Shown here: one piece after another, positions 16,639 through 26,443 of the stretch
How positions within the stretch are numbered: position 1 is the first letter of the stretch
Layout of the letters: each line of letters begins with the position of its first letter
DNA from: Flammeovirga sp. EKP202
Lineage (GTDB): Bacteria; Bacteroidota; Bacteroidia; Cytophagales; Flammeovirgaceae
Direction: 5' to 3'
NCBI RefSeq assembly: GCF_014534745.1
Contig: NZ_JACVVP010000070.1
Coordinates: 1-36,715, forward strand
Length of the DNA: 36,715 nucleotides
The notes under the pieces: generated by a model
Database searches by the model: none
Told to the model about the DNA's origin: nothing
What the model saw: only the letters and a program-made list of their open reading frames with translations
Position numbers and translations under genes: made by a program

Positions 16639-16814
16639 TTCAGTAAATTGTATTGAATAATTTCCTTATTACTTTAATCTTAATGAAATGAATATTCTTC
16701 AATCTCTTGAAGCCTACATTTCAGCTCAAAAATGAAGTTCAAAAATAAAGAGGGCAAAGTCGAAATTATGGAAATAGGGGATTGTTAATTTTTTTAGAAA
16801 CTATTTACATCAGA

Positions 16815-17249
16815 ATGCAACAATTTTTTAAGGTGATTTCAATTTATTGGTTTATTGGTATTACTATTCTTTCCATTTCTTATTTTAGGCTTCATGACCT
16901 TTTAGATATAGGAGTTATAATAATAACTATACTATTGATTTCTATTATTTTGGGAGTTCCATTTGCGTATTTTCTTCAAAAGAAATCAAAGAAAGTAGCA
17001 ATTTACCAATTATTATTAGGTGGTTTTATCTCAATATTAATAGGGTCTTCATTTTTATATTTTAATGATGTGAGCTTTTATATGAGTGATATTTATATCA
17101 AGGATAAGGGTATTTTAGAAGAGCAAAATCAAAATATATTTTTTACCTATTTTATTATTCTAATCATTTTAGTCTCATCTGTAATTAATTTGTTATTTGA
17201 TGTTTTTATAACTTTGATAGGCACCAGAATTTCATTCCGAAATAAATAG
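16815..17249 (+). CDS. Small membrane protein
   Basis: The preferred start is the ATG at 16815 (MQQFFKVISIYW), giving 144 residues. The in-frame TTG at 16782 would add eleven hydrophobic residues and is less likely. Four membrane helices are visible: FIGITILSISYF, IGVIIITILLISIILGVPFAYF, YQLLLGGFISILIGSSFLYF and FTYFIILIILVSSVINLLF. No family is recognised. The stem-loop at 17261-17310 ends its transcript. Confidence 0.6.
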   Translation: MQQFFKVISIYWFIGITILSISYFRLHDLLDIGVIIITILLISIILGVPFAYFLQKKSKKVAIYQLLLGGFISILIGSSFLYFNDVSFYMSDIYIKDKGILEEQNQNIFFTYFIILIILVSSVINLLFDVFITLIGTRISFRNK

Positions 17250-17260
17250 TATTTTTTCGC

Positions 17261-17310
17261 AGCTTCACCCTAAATCCAGATTAAAAACATGAATTTAGGG
17301 TGAAGCTTTT
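17261..17310 (+). terminator. Strong terminator between converging genes
   Basis: A perfect 15-bp stem (17261-17275 with 17293-17307) around a 17-base loop is followed by TTTT. It is 11 bases after the stop of the plus-strand membrane gene and 6 bases from the end of the minus-strand oxidoreductase. The T-tract serves the plus strand. The minus strand has only the stem, so termination there would be weaker. Confidence 0.8.
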
Positions 17311-17315
17311 AACCG

Positions 17316-19271
17316 CTAAGAGTAAGCTCTCACTTCAAAAAGTTTAGCATTTACTGCTCCATATGTTTCTTTGAGGTGAATACGAATAGCAGTAGCTTCG
17401 ATAGTATCAAAATCAAATTTGATCAATCGCGTTTTATTTTTTGTGATTTCAGCTACCTTTACCCATTTTCCTTTTACACGAACCTCTGCTTCTAATACCT
17501 TCATCAACTCCTCAGGTACCTTGGTAGAGTAGGTTTTATTTTCCAAACTATCTCTTCTCAGCATAATGTTTTTCTTGACATTGGTGTCACATTTTACTTC
17601 AATTTTGGAAATGGTCTGCTTTTGATTCCACTCAATCTGTACAGTTGCGGGAAGACCTTTTGATTGCCAATGATGTTTCTTTTCTTTGAAATCTCTAGAC
17701 ATTCCATCTTTTAATGTTTCCACTGATCCAGAAGAAGTGCTTGAAGCAAAAAGACTAGATGAGCTCTGAATAAGATCATTTTTATCTTTTGCTGGACGGT
17801 TCGGAATAAAAGCATCATCACGCAGAAGTTGCTCCTGAAGTTCGTTGATGTATTTTTGCCCCAAAGTACGTGGCATTACTGGTTTCTGAACACATAAAGC
17901 CGCCGCCGTTCCTACAGCTTGTCCTTCCAATGCACAAGTAGCCATAATTCTTGAAGATGACAATGCAATATGTGTTTGACTAATGTTTCTACCTGCAAAC
18001 AATAAATTAGGAACATTGATAGAGTATAAACTTCTAAATGGGATCTGATAAACTTCTTTGAATTTTTCATGAAAATAACTCGGAGGTTCTTCCAAGTTGA
18101 GCATACCTCCTGGGTTATGTTCATCCAATGACCATCCTCCATAAGCCACTGCATCCTCAAAGTCGACATTGTTGAGCAGATCAGGTTCACTTAATATATG
18201 ATCTCCTATAAACCTCCTTGATTCTCTTTTTCCTGGAAGAGAAGAAACCCAATCAAGTGCATAGTTTTCAGTTTCAGGATATTTACCAGAGTTTTTAAGA
18301 TAATCCCAAACACCATAAGCATAGCCCATAAGGGTGTGTTTGTTGTCTTCAAACTCCCCAATAATATCCTCGTCACTTCCTAGCTCAACCCACCAAAAGC
18401 CCAATTCGAAAGGCATCAACTTACGTCCTTTATGGGACTTTTCAGCCTCATAAGGGATTGTAAAATGAGGGGCTTCAAATGGCATAGGTTTACCCATATT
18501 TTTTGACCCTAATAGAATTGTTGAACCCATCTGCCAACCGTCAGCTTCTTTAGGGGCATATTTTTCATTAAATTCAGAAGCACCTTCTCTACCTGTACGA
18601 TAAAAAGCCCCTGCAGTAGCTCCCAGTAGACCATCACCAGAACAATCTATAAACTGTTTTCCTTTGAAAGTGTATTCCGTTTCTGTTGTAAGTTGCCAGC
18701 AGTAGACCGCATCAATACGATCCCCTTTCATTTCAGCTCTTAAAGCAGAAGTATTTAAATAGAGGTCAAGATTTTTTTCTTTTGTCACAAAATCATACAA
18801 AATATGGTCCCATACAGGGTAAGAATCCTGAGGATTGTGAAAGCGGTTGTGCAAGAGTATTTCTTCAATAATACCAGTTTCTCTTTCAGGTTCCCCTCCT
18901 TTGAGGTGATTTACACCATTGAGGTGTACTCTAATTTCACTAGATGAATTGCCTCCTAATACAGGGCGGTCTTGAATTAAAGCCACTTTTACTCCATTTC
19001 TAGCAGCACTTACGGCAGCACACATTCCTGCTGCACCACCCCCTACAATGACCACGTCGTATTCAATTGTTTTCTGACGGTCAGGCCTTGGTTTCTTACC
19101 TGTTCCCATTTGATGCCATTGCTCTTTGGGATTATATTTATTCTTTAAAGTAGAAGTGTTTTTGGAAGAAGTTGAAGTAGTGTCCACACTATCAGAGTTT
19201 CCTAGTAAAGGAAGGATACTTGCTCCTAATGCTCCTTTGACTGTACTCTTAAAAAATTTCCTTCTTTTCAT
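17316..19271 (-). CDS. Tat-exported FAD-dependent oxidoreductase with C-terminal F5/8-type domain
   Basis: The N-terminus MKRRKFFKS is a twin-arginine signal followed by a hydrophobic stretch (GALGASILPLL), so the folded flavoprotein is probably exported. A dinucleotide-binding motif DVVIVGGGAAG lies at 72-82, and GGNSSSEIRVHLNG (107-119) is a signature of the FAD_oxidored family seen in polysaccharide-use loci. The AGRNISQTH motif and the GTAAAL stretch complete the FAD fold. Residues from about 520 to 651 form a beta-sandwich like F5/8 type C carbohydrate-binding domains. The family's reaction and substrate are not established. The next minus-strand gene, 22025-25603, has a related C-terminal domain. 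Confidence 0.85.
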   Translation of the reverse strand: MKRRKFFKSTVKGALGASILPLLGNSDSVDTTSTSSKNTSTLKNKYNPKEQWHQMGTGKKPRPDRQKTIEYDVVIVGGGAAGMCAAVSAARNGVKVALIQDRPVLGGNSSSEIRVHLNGVNHLKGGEPERETGIIEEILLHNRFHNPQDSYPVWDHILYDFVTKEKNLDLYLNTSALRAEMKGDRIDAVYCWQLTTETEYTFKGKQFIDCSGDGLLGATAGAFYRTGREGASEFNEKYAPKEADGWQMGSTILLGSKNMGKPMPFEAPHFTIPYEAEKSHKGRKLMPFELGFWWVELGSDEDIIGEFEDNKHTLMGYAYGVWDYLKNSGKYPETENYALDWVSSLPGKRESRRFIGDHILSEPDLLNNVDFEDAVAYGGWSLDEHNPGGMLNLEEPPSYFHEKFKEVYQIPFRSLYSINVPNLLFAGRNISQTHIALSSSRIMATCALEGQAVGTAAALCVQKPVMPRTLGQKYINELQEQLLRDDAFIPNRPAKDKNDLIQSSSSLFASSTSSGSVETLKDGMSRDFKEKKHHWQSKGLPATVQIEWNQKQTISKIEVKCDTNVKKNIMLRRDSLENKTYSTKVPEELMKVLEAEVRVKGKWVKVAEITKNKTRLIKFDFDTIEATAIRIHLKETYGAVNAKLFEVRAYS

Positions 19272-19787
19272 AAGTAAGTAATAATTGTTAGTTGTAAATT
19301 TCTCATTTCAGATTCCAAGAAGTTTTAAAACCAATATAAATACAAGGGAGTAGATTACAAAATGAGTACCTGTTCAGTTAATATAGAGTGTCTTTTGAGA
19401 TAGGGGAAAGTTTATGAATGTTTTGATCAAGCATAGTCTGGTACATAGTTCACCTTTCTACTTCTAAAAACTTAATATATTCGAGAATTTTGATGCAATT
19501 TTACATCCTCTTTTTGAAAAAATAGGTGGGTAAATCTAAATATATTAACGCAGGAGTATTAATTCTTTGTAATGCATATAAAAAAATAAAATAACCCTTT
19601 TATCATTCAGTTATGATTAGTATTTTTCAACTCTTAAAGCGAACTCAAAGTAATATAAAGTTATGTTGCACTATGTTACTATTCCTATAGGTCATCAGAA
19701 ATCTCTTGACTTCTAAAAACCATAAATAGCAGAAAACTTAATTTACAGTGTATTTTTTCTTCTATCAATCTTAAAAATAAGATCTTC
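19272..19787. other. Divergent intergenic region, no gene seen
   Basis: These 516 bases lie between the minus-strand oxidoreductase start and the plus-strand gene at 19788. They are AT-rich and must hold both promoters. I find no full TTTG/TAnnTTTG promoter, no strong hairpin and no open reading frame of note. Confidence 0.5.
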
Positions 19788-20447
19788 ATGAAATATTATT
19801 CGACATTATTTATTATCCTGATTTTTTCATTAAATGTATTCTGTCAAAATGAGTTTAGTGGCATAATAGAATATTCTACACAGGCCATCGAGGATGCTCA
19901 TGGAACAGCTGAAATCTCCAAAAAGGGTGATGTTTCAAAATCAACTTTTTATTTTGAGAACGGTAGCTTTTATCAGACCTACGATAACAAAGCTTATGAC
20001 TTTGATTATTTTGATGCAAAAACATTGATCCATAGTATAAAATATTTTGGTAATGATACATTATACCTTTTTAATACAAGAATGGCCAATAACTCTAAGT
20101 TAACCTCTGTTGAGATAGAGGAGGGTGTTGAAAAAGTATTAGGTATTAAATGTGATAAACTGACTTTGGAAATCACTTCTCCAATTGAAGAACGAAGCTT
20201 TTTGTTAGAGATCTTTTTTGCTAAAAATGCTACTACCATCAATAAAGATGATTTTAGGGGAGCAAAGTTTAATTATATAGAAGACATTTACAGTAGAACA
20301 GGCGCTATTCCTTTAAAATTTATATATCATCTTTCTCAAGGATCATTTATGGCGGAAGCAACTGATATTAAACATCAGAAAAATTTAGATTTAGAGAATG
20401 TATTTAAAAATGAAATTAAAGGATTGCCTGTAAAGAAATTATTCTAA
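19788..20447 (+). CDS. Secreted protein, GLPGLI/DUF4412-like pattern
   Basis: The signal peptide (MKYYSTLFIILIFSLNVFCQ) ends at about residue 20. The mature protein opens with FSGIIEYSTQ, the kind of beta-strand start seen in GLPGLI and DUF4412 proteins of Bacteroidota, and a central VLGIKCDKLTLEI strand fits the same pattern. The resemblance is weak. There is no lipobox. It sits next to a lipoprotein gene 90 bases downstream with no obvious terminator between, so they may be co-expressed. Confidence 0.55.
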   Translation: MKYYSTLFIILIFSLNVFCQNEFSGIIEYSTQAIEDAHGTAEISKKGDVSKSTFYFENGSFYQTYDNKAYDFDYFDAKTLIHSIKYFGNDTLYLFNTRMANNSKLTSVEIEEGVEKVLGIKCDKLTLEITSPIEERSFLLEIFFAKNATTINKDDFRGAKFNYIEDIYSRTGAIPLKFIYHLSQGSFMAEATDIKHQKNLDLENVFKNEIKGLPVKKLF

Positions 20448-20537
20448 ATTTACATTTGTATCCTCTTTTCTATAAAATGACTATTCATTTCTAAAAGAGT
20501 AATCTATTTAGATTATTCTACTAAATCAACATCAAAG

Positions 20538-21458
20538 ATGTATCACAAACTACTCATCATTGTTTTTCTCTTTTCGTTTTTTTCATGTGAGAACAAACAA
20601 AAAACTTCAGAAGTTGTTTCTGTACCCATTGCAGTAAGTGTAGTAAAGGAAGAAAAACATATGGACAGCAACGTGGCTGCTCAAGAGATAATTGAAATTA
20701 TCGAAGATAGTGCTCAGATAGAAGAGGAAGTGGTTGAAGAAGTGATGAAGGAGAGAAAAAGACTTGAGATCGATTCTAATTTTGTAGATTATTACCCTGA
20801 AAGACACGCTAATTATTTTTTTAATTTAATAGAGGCAGGTTCTTATCATGGTGATGAACTTGATAAGTCATATGCGAATAAACAATGGGTAGGTGTTTTT
20901 GCTGATTCATCTAATTATTATTTGAAAAATGTAGACGTTGCTTTTGAAAAAGATATTGATCCAGTTATGGATTTGGAAGGAGATAGTTCTGGAGTTAAGG
21001 TAAGTGTGATCGAGAAAGATGACTGTCTGTTTTTATTCTCAGACTTTCCTTTAGAAGATAGAACGCTTCATTCTATTGATTCTCTAAAAGACCTAGTATG
21101 TCCACTACCTGGTGATTCTACGATTTTGAATTATAACAATACTAAAATAAAGTTATATGCTACTGGCGATAAACAGCTTTTAGGTGGCGACTTCTATGAA
21201 ATTGCCAATTATCGATTATTCATAGATAACGAGAGTAAAACGAAAACTCCTCAGTTATTGTTTGCATGTGCAAGTTTTAATGATGCCATGCCTGACATAC
21301 TCTGGGTTGGAGATATTGATAATGATGGAAAACTAGATTTTCTTTTTGATCTTTCCTCACATTACAATGCCACTTCTCTTAATCTCTTTTTATCTAGTTT
21401 AGCAGATAAAAATGAATTTTTGAAAATTGTTGCCTTCTTTGAAACTGTTGGGTGTTAG
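20538..21458 (+). CDS. Lipoprotein with a calcium-binding-like DxDNDGxxD motif
   Basis: The signal MYHKLLIIVFLFSFFSC is a lipoprotein leader with the cysteine at residue 17. A Glu-rich low-complexity stretch (EIIEIIEDSAQIEEEVVEE) follows, probably a linker or coiled coil. Near the C-terminus GDIDNDGKLDFLFD (about 258-271) matches the DxDxDGxxD loop of FG-GAP, dockerin or thrombospondin-type calcium sites. One copy only is present, so it is not a repeat domain. The family is unknown. The long composite repeat follows about 25 bases after the stop. Confidence 0.6.
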   Translation: MYHKLLIIVFLFSFFSCENKQKTSEVVSVPIAVSVVKEEKHMDSNVAAQEIIEIIEDSAQIEEEVVEEVMKERKRLEIDSNFVDYYPERHANYFFNLIEAGSYHGDELDKSYANKQWVGVFADSSNYYLKNVDVAFEKDIDPVMDLEGDSSGVKVSVIEKDDCLFLFSDFPLEDRTLHSIDSLKDLVCPLPGDSTILNYNNTKIKLYATGDKQLLGGDFYEIANYRLFIDNESKTKTPQLLFACASFNDAMPDILWVGDIDNDGKLDFLFDLSSHYNATSLNLFLSSLADKNEFLKIVAFFETVGC

Positions 21459-21482
21459 AAAATGGGAACAAGTTAGTTTGTT

Positions 21483-21940
21483 ATCCGCTAGCTGTAATTT
21501 AGTACATTGTAAACTAAGAATTCATTAGTTATAGTAATTCCTTTTGTGAAAGTCAAATGGAAGTGTATTGTGGTTCGGGAGGACGTTGCAATGCAACGAC
21601 CCTACAGAACTACTTTTAGAAGATGATTATAAAACCTTTGTCTTTTGTTCTGTAATTTAGGCAATCATTTAGTAGTCTCTCTAAATCGGCCTTGAAGGGA
21701 AAAGCGTCAAGAATTTCATGAAGTGAGCCATTAAAAATGATTTTGCTGTTTGAGCGCAGCGAGTTTAAAATCATTTAGGCGAGAGAAATGGAATTTAGCT
21801 TTTGACTTCAAAGCCTTGAATTTTTTGCTTCGTTTTTGTTTCAAGACAAAAATGAAGAAGAAGGAAGCTTGAAAGTAGACCCTATAAATGCTTGTAGAAA
21901 GGTCGATTAAAAGTTGACGATACTTTAGTTTACAATGTTT
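21483..21940 (+). repeat. Composite intergenic repeat, copy A (full length)
   Basis: The element fills most of the gap between two converging genes. In order it has: a degenerate type-1 REP-like start (21483-21518); a palindrome CGTTGCA-A-TGCAACG at 21584-21598; a long conserved middle; a hairpin with 10-bp arms (21735-21744 and 21767-21776); a second hairpin, CTTCG-TTTTTGT with ACAAAAATGAAG (21828-21857); and the coding-like tail to 21937. Its ends carry ttagtttacaatg in opposite orientation (21504-21516 and 21925-21937). Most of the middle and tail recurs at 28172-28494. Confidence 0.8.
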
Positions 21941-21982
21941 TTAGTTATAATACATTAGATAATAAACTTATATCAGAAATAT

Positions 21983-22020
21983 AAGGTAACTACCCCACAG
22001 AAGAGGATAGTTACCTTTTT
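21983..22020. terminator. Terminator hairpin for the T9SS gene
   Basis: A 10-bp stem AAGGTAACTA (21983-21992) with TAGTTACCTT (22008-22017) is followed by a T-run on the plus strand. It lies 8 bases past the minus-strand stop. On the minus strand the T-tract is weaker (ttatatttc), so the hairpin may serve both directions. Confidence 0.6.
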
Positions 22021-22024
22021 GCAT

Positions 22025-25000
22025 TTATTCTTTCAAGAAGACTTTAGAAATAATAGCGTTTTTAGTTTTAATTTTTAAGATATACGTTCCAGGTTGTAGA
22101 GCTTGTACATCAAGCTGAAAGGCATTGGATTCAATTTGTGTATTGATCACTTCTTGTCCTATCATATTGTAAACGACAACACTTTTCACCTCTGCATTCA
22201 AACCTTTAATATAGAGAGTTCCTTGAGTAGGGTTAGGATACAGTACCATAGAAGGCAGGGATGTAGAAAGATTTAAGATGGGGTCTTCCTCTGTTTTCAT
22301 TGGCTTACCAATACAGTTCAGTTCAGCAATGGCTGTAAAGGGTATTTCGGGGTTATTTTGAGCTTCAGTCAATGCTACCAAACGAAGGTACCTACCTGTA
22401 GCTACTTCAGGAAGTGAAATCATTTGAAGCTTTTTATAATCTTCTTTGGTAGGTGATGTACCATAATCCAATTCTCCGGTATGAACAGGATCTCCCCAAT
22501 TCTCAAGGTCATCCGTCAAATAAATTTCATACTGACCAATAGCACCATTCGGTCCCCACTCATCTTGTCTTGGTAGGTAATGGATTTCACTGATCATATA
22601 GCTATCTTTAAAATCAATCTGGATTTCATGCGGGGGAAGAGGTTGAGCAGAGAACCATTGCGTATGCCAAAAAGTGGTAGGATCACCATCTACAGCATAT
22701 TCTTTTAAACTAGGTGTTTTGCCTTCTTCATTGGATTCACTGTCAACAAAAAGCACTTCCCAAGGCAGTTGGTCCATGTAATTGTATTGCATCGAACCTA
22801 AAATCATATTCCCAAACTTATAAGTATCTTTTTCAGACTTTCCTTCTTTTGTATCATTAGCCCAAAATATAGAATGTTCTTTAATGGGTTCATCATCTCG
22901 ATCAGAAACACTGATGTCAAATCCCATTTCCATACCTTCAGTAATATTACCGTTTGCGAGTATTCCATCCCAAGGAATTTGGGCTTCTATTATGTACCCT
23001 TCATTGGTATTGACTGATTTGTAGATAAAACCACTATAATCATCACTTTTTTTCCAATTTCCATTACCAGAGTATAGATTATTATTTAACCCATAATTTA
23101 ATCGGATTTGCATGGCATCTGCTCCATATTCACCCTTTGGGTTATGCTCATTGTCAGGGTTGAAAAACAGCTCAATATTATCTGCATCCCAATAGGCAGG
23201 ACCTTCAGTATATTTTACTCGTTTGTCGTCTTTTACTTTTACTAAGAAGTAAACGTTATCTCTATCGTACATGGCTTTAAAACTGTAGCTACAGTCTGAA
23301 GCTTCCGGTAAATCTTTTCCATTACCTTCAAATTTTCCTTCTTTCCATTGCGTCCAATTCCATGAATCATCCATCAAACCATCAATTTCAAGAGGGGTAT
23401 TGGTATACGGTAAAGTGAATTTTTTAGGAGTAGCAAGAACAGGTTCTTCCTCAGGAATATCTACAATATCACAGTTGTTGGTTTCTTTGATTTCAGTCAG
23501 TTTAACAGCTACATCATCAATGGTCATACCTTTGAAAAGAATAATCCGATCTACCTGAAAGTGAGCAGAACGCCCACTTAAATTAATGGTATATTCTCCT
23601 GCTTCTGGAAAAACGACAGACATCCAAGGTTGCCCTTCATTGTGTAAGTCCAATTGTCCATTGAGGGTGAAATCATCTGTACTTCTTCCTACAAATTTTT
23701 CAAAATGGGTAAGAGGTTGTTGTTTTGCTCTTCCAATATCACCATCAAAATAGATCCAAGCATCGTTGCCTAAATCTCCACCTCTTTCACCTTCAGGCTG
23801 CCTCATGGTCCATTTTACAGTATAACCTCCAGGATTATTGATTTTGAAAGTATAAGAGATAGTTTGTCCTTCAGGTACTTTCTGATAAGAATTATATCCA
23901 TCATAATAGATGTACTTACCACCAGAAGCCTTTTCTGTATCGGTACCAACTTTCCAGTGCCCTGCCAAGGAGAAGCGCTCTGCCTCAAAAATGAGTAGCC
24001 CGTTCACTTCCTCCACTTCGCACTCCCCCAGGCATTCAAATTTTAAAGAACGCCATCGGCCTCTAGCATAGGCAAAGCCATTACCTTCAGGTATTAAACC
24101 GTTGGAGTGTGCATTGGATTCAATCTGCACTTCGTCTCCTTTTTCTATCAAAACATTTTTGAATTCATGCGTATAAGGCTCCATATCAGTGGTGGCTACA
24201 GGGTTTTGAAATTCACCCACCAAACGTCCATTTACTTTCAGTCGAAATGTACTTTCACCATCTTCTTCAGTCAGCGTTGTCATACTGATATTGTAAAAAC
24301 CCGTGAAGCCATCAAATACTTTTTTAGTGGCTGCAAATTTATCTTTATAAAGCCCTGCATCTACTGCAATAGCATTACGTCCGTTGTCTTTGTAAGCAGT
24401 GACAAAAGTATCAATCTGGGCAATCTCAAAATCTTTAATCGCAATGTATTCTAAGTCGGCACATTCGGGAAGAGGTTTTACCGTTACTTCCACAACATCG
24501 GAGAAATTCCCTTCATCAGTTGTGACAGTAATGGTCGTTGTTCCTTCTTTTTGTCCAAATATTACGCCTTTGTCAGACACATAAGCAACCTCTGAATTGG
24601 AAGATTTCCAGGTAGTTTTTTGGTTCCAAGCATCAGCAGGTTGTAAGGCATACCCGATGTGAACACCTCTGCCGATGTAAGCATTCATTGTTTCAGGGAA
24701 AATGTCAATACCTTCTACAGGAATTACGGCTCCTAATGAAATACCGTCACCAATAAAGTTTTGAAACTTCTCAGGGCTACCAAACTCATCTCCCAATAAC
24801 AGGTAATAAACCATTCCTGCATCAGAAATATCAGCTCCCTTTCCTTGTGGATGAAACTGCATTCTGCTGTATACCCATTGAATATTGGGGTCAGAATGCG
24901 TTTCCATCCATTTCCAGGGGGTAAAGTCAGTGCCTGAACACCAAAGCTGATCAAGATTTTCACATCCATTTTGATCTTGTATTTTCTTATATTTTAATCG

Positions 25001-25603
25001 ATCACCACTCAAAGTAATCGCTTCTTGCATGGTGTGATGTGCCTCTCTACGTAAATGATTATCATTGAATCCACTATGAGAAATAATCTGTACATGAGAG
25101 AGTGTTTCTATTTTACCGTTGTCAATCACTTCCTGAACCGCTCTGTAAAAGAACTCTGAAGTTCCCATATGGATAAAGTACAAAGGATCCTCTGCCGATG
25201 ATTTTCCGATTTCTTCTGCCAAGTGGGTAATAGCAGTGGCAGGGTCTTCGGGAACATCAAAAAATACTTTTTCATTGAAATTCCATTTTTCTATGCCACC
25301 ATCAGCTGCTTCTTTCATATAGTTGGTTTCAGTAGTGTGGGCAGGGGCATCAATAAAGTTGTTGTAAGAAAAGTGAACTACTTTGTCTTGTAAACCTAAT
25401 TTGGCAATGATAGCCAATGAAGCAGGTGTACCTCCCCAGTCATCGGGATCTGCTCTTGGCCATTGTGCTTCGGGATGATTGTCAGGTTGGTTATTACCAT
25501 CTGCACTGATGGCAATACGATGATTGTCATAGCCCAGTGATTGAGCTAATAACTGCCCCGATAACAGAAGAGACAGTATTAGAAGTAATAAATTCTTTTT
25601 CAT
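22025..25603 (-). CDS. Large multidomain T9SS-secreted protein
   Basis: A 1192-residue exported protein. It has a signal peptide (1-21). An N-terminal domain (about 25-300) contains ISADGNN and DPDDWGGTPASLA, reminiscent of the Asp-rich site of nucleoside-hydrolase-like folds. A Big_2 immunoglobulin-like domain follows (about 325-377), then two beta-sandwich domains (about 385-525 and 536-692, the second opening FEAERFSLAG like CBM6-type modules). Next come a CBM9-like domain (about 728-925, with LEIDGLMDDSWNW and WDADNIELFFN) and an F5/8 type C domain (about 935-1085). A T9SS sorting domain (about 1110-1192, with YPNPTQG) ends the protein. No standard glycosidase domain is seen. It probably binds carbohydrate at the cell surface or in the medium. 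Confidence 0.85.
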   Translation of the reverse strand: MKKNLLLLILSLLLSGQLLAQSLGYDNHRIAISADGNNQPDNHPEAQWPRADPDDWGGTPASLAIIAKLGLQDKVVHFSYNNFIDAPAHTTETNYMKEAADGGIEKWNFNEKVFFDVPEDPATAITHLAEEIGKSSAEDPLYFIHMGTSEFFYRAVQEVIDNGKIETLSHVQIISHSGFNDNHLRREAHHTMQEAITLSGDRLKYKKIQDQNGCENLDQLWCSGTDFTPWKWMETHSDPNIQWVYSRMQFHPQGKGADISDAGMVYYLLLGDEFGSPEKFQNFIGDGISLGAVIPVEGIDIFPETMNAYIGRGVHIGYALQPADAWNQKTTWKSSNSEVAYVSDKGVIFGQKEGTTTITVTTDEGNFSDVVEVTVKPLPECADLEYIAIKDFEIAQIDTFVTAYKDNGRNAIAVDAGLYKDKFAATKKVFDGFTGFYNISMTTLTEEDGESTFRLKVNGRLVGEFQNPVATTDMEPYTHEFKNVLIEKGDEVQIESNAHSNGLIPEGNGFAYARGRWRSLKFECLGECEVEEVNGLLIFEAERFSLAGHWKVGTDTEKASGGKYIYYDGYNSYQKVPEGQTISYTFKINNPGGYTVKWTMRQPEGERGGDLGNDAWIYFDGDIGRAKQQPLTHFEKFVGRSTDDFTLNGQLDLHNEGQPWMSVVFPEAGEYTINLSGRSAHFQVDRIILFKGMTIDDVAVKLTEIKETNNCDIVDIPEEEPVLATPKKFTLPYTNTPLEIDGLMDDSWNWTQWKEGKFEGNGKDLPEASDCSYSFKAMYDRDNVYFLVKVKDDKRVKYTEGPAYWDADNIELFFNPDNEHNPKGEYGADAMQIRLNYGLNNNLYSGNGNWKKSDDYSGFIYKSVNTNEGYIIEAQIPWDGILANGNITEGMEMGFDISVSDRDDEPIKEHSIFWANDTKEGKSEKDTYKFGNMILGSMQYNYMDQLPWEVLFVDSESNEEGKTPSLKEYAVDGDPTTFWHTQWFSAQPLPPHEIQIDFKDSYMISEIHYLPRQDEWGPNGAIGQYEIYLTDDLENWGDPVHTGELDYGTSPTKEDYKKLQMISLPEVATGRYLRLVALTEAQNNPEIPFTAIAELNCIGKPMKTEEDPILNLSTSLPSMVLYPNPTQGTLYIKGLNAEVKSVVVYNMIGQEVINTQIESNAFQLDVQALQPGTYILKIKTKNAIISKVFLKE

Positions 25604-26443
25604 CAGTTGTTTGTAATAATTAGAAAAAGAGCAAATCTGATGAGGAAAATTCTATGGTTGAAATGAAAAGAATAGGTTATGAAACTTAAGTACAAGGACA
25701 ACAAAATAGAAGTTGGAGGCCTGGAGATCAGAGGTCACGAATAATACAATCTATTACTATTCGTTCCAATGGTAGTCCCTTATTTCTCACACAAGATTAA
25801 AGTGCTAACATCTCTTGTGTTTTGGCGGTATCACTCCATTTCTTGCTTCCCACTTCAGAAACCGATTTTAAAATGTCAAATAAAACGGCTTCGATTGTCA
25901 AGTACTTTTATTACTAATAATCTAAAATATAAGTCGAATTTTCACTCATCAAATAAGCTCGATTATGTGTCGCTAATAAGCATACTCAAAAGTAGTGGAG
26001 TGGATTGAGAAAGACCTATTTTTCTATTTAACAAAAACTTTACAAGGCTTTAGTATAATTTGTAATGATCATTTTTTGATTTTTCTTTCAAACGCTAACG
26101 ATGAAAAATTATACCCCTCAGAGATACAAAGTAGGGGTGAATTTTATCGTTTACCGAGGGTGTTTTTTATTTCTTTTTTTACAACATCTAACTCAAAACC
26201 TAAATGTGTATATTTTACGTGTAATATTTATAAAGTATTAGACTTAAGTAAGGAGGTGATGTAAAAGGGGCTTGAAGAAAATAGGAAATGAAATGATGAA
26301 TTAAACCGTTTAGCAAGTATTCAGTAGGTACGAATACTAGAATGGTAAAAATGAAATGAAACACCCAAGCCTTTCATTGAGCATGTATGAATATAATTCA
26401 CCTCTATGTTAATCCTGATACTGGGACTCTTAACCAGTTATAA
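25604..26443. other. Long divergent intergenic region (840 bases)
   Basis: The region separates the minus-strand T9SS gene from the plus-strand TPR regulator. Short frames at 25769-26008 and 25995-26264 overlap each other and look non-coding. Two notable items are an ACCCCT/AGGGGT inverted repeat (26113-26118 and 26133-26138, 14-base spacer) and an 11-base match to the full anti-Shine-Dalgarno complement, AAGGAGGTGAT, at 26250-26260 with no gene behind it. Promoters for both genes should lie here, but I cannot place them confidently. Confidence 0.5.

Noticed and set aside
16731-16787. Short 18-codon frame (MKFKNKEGKVEIMEIGDC)
   Set aside because: Too short to support, with no recognised family, although it does precede a membrane gene.
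15352-19585. Shared 15-base string gtaatgcatataaaa near 15352 and 19571
   Set aside because: AT-rich and short, with no extended similarity around it, so chance is the simplest explanation.
25769-26264. Two small overlapping frames (25769-26008 and 25995-26264) in the divergent region
   Set aside because: They overlap each other, have no recognisable domain, and their composition looks random. A regulatory region is more likely.
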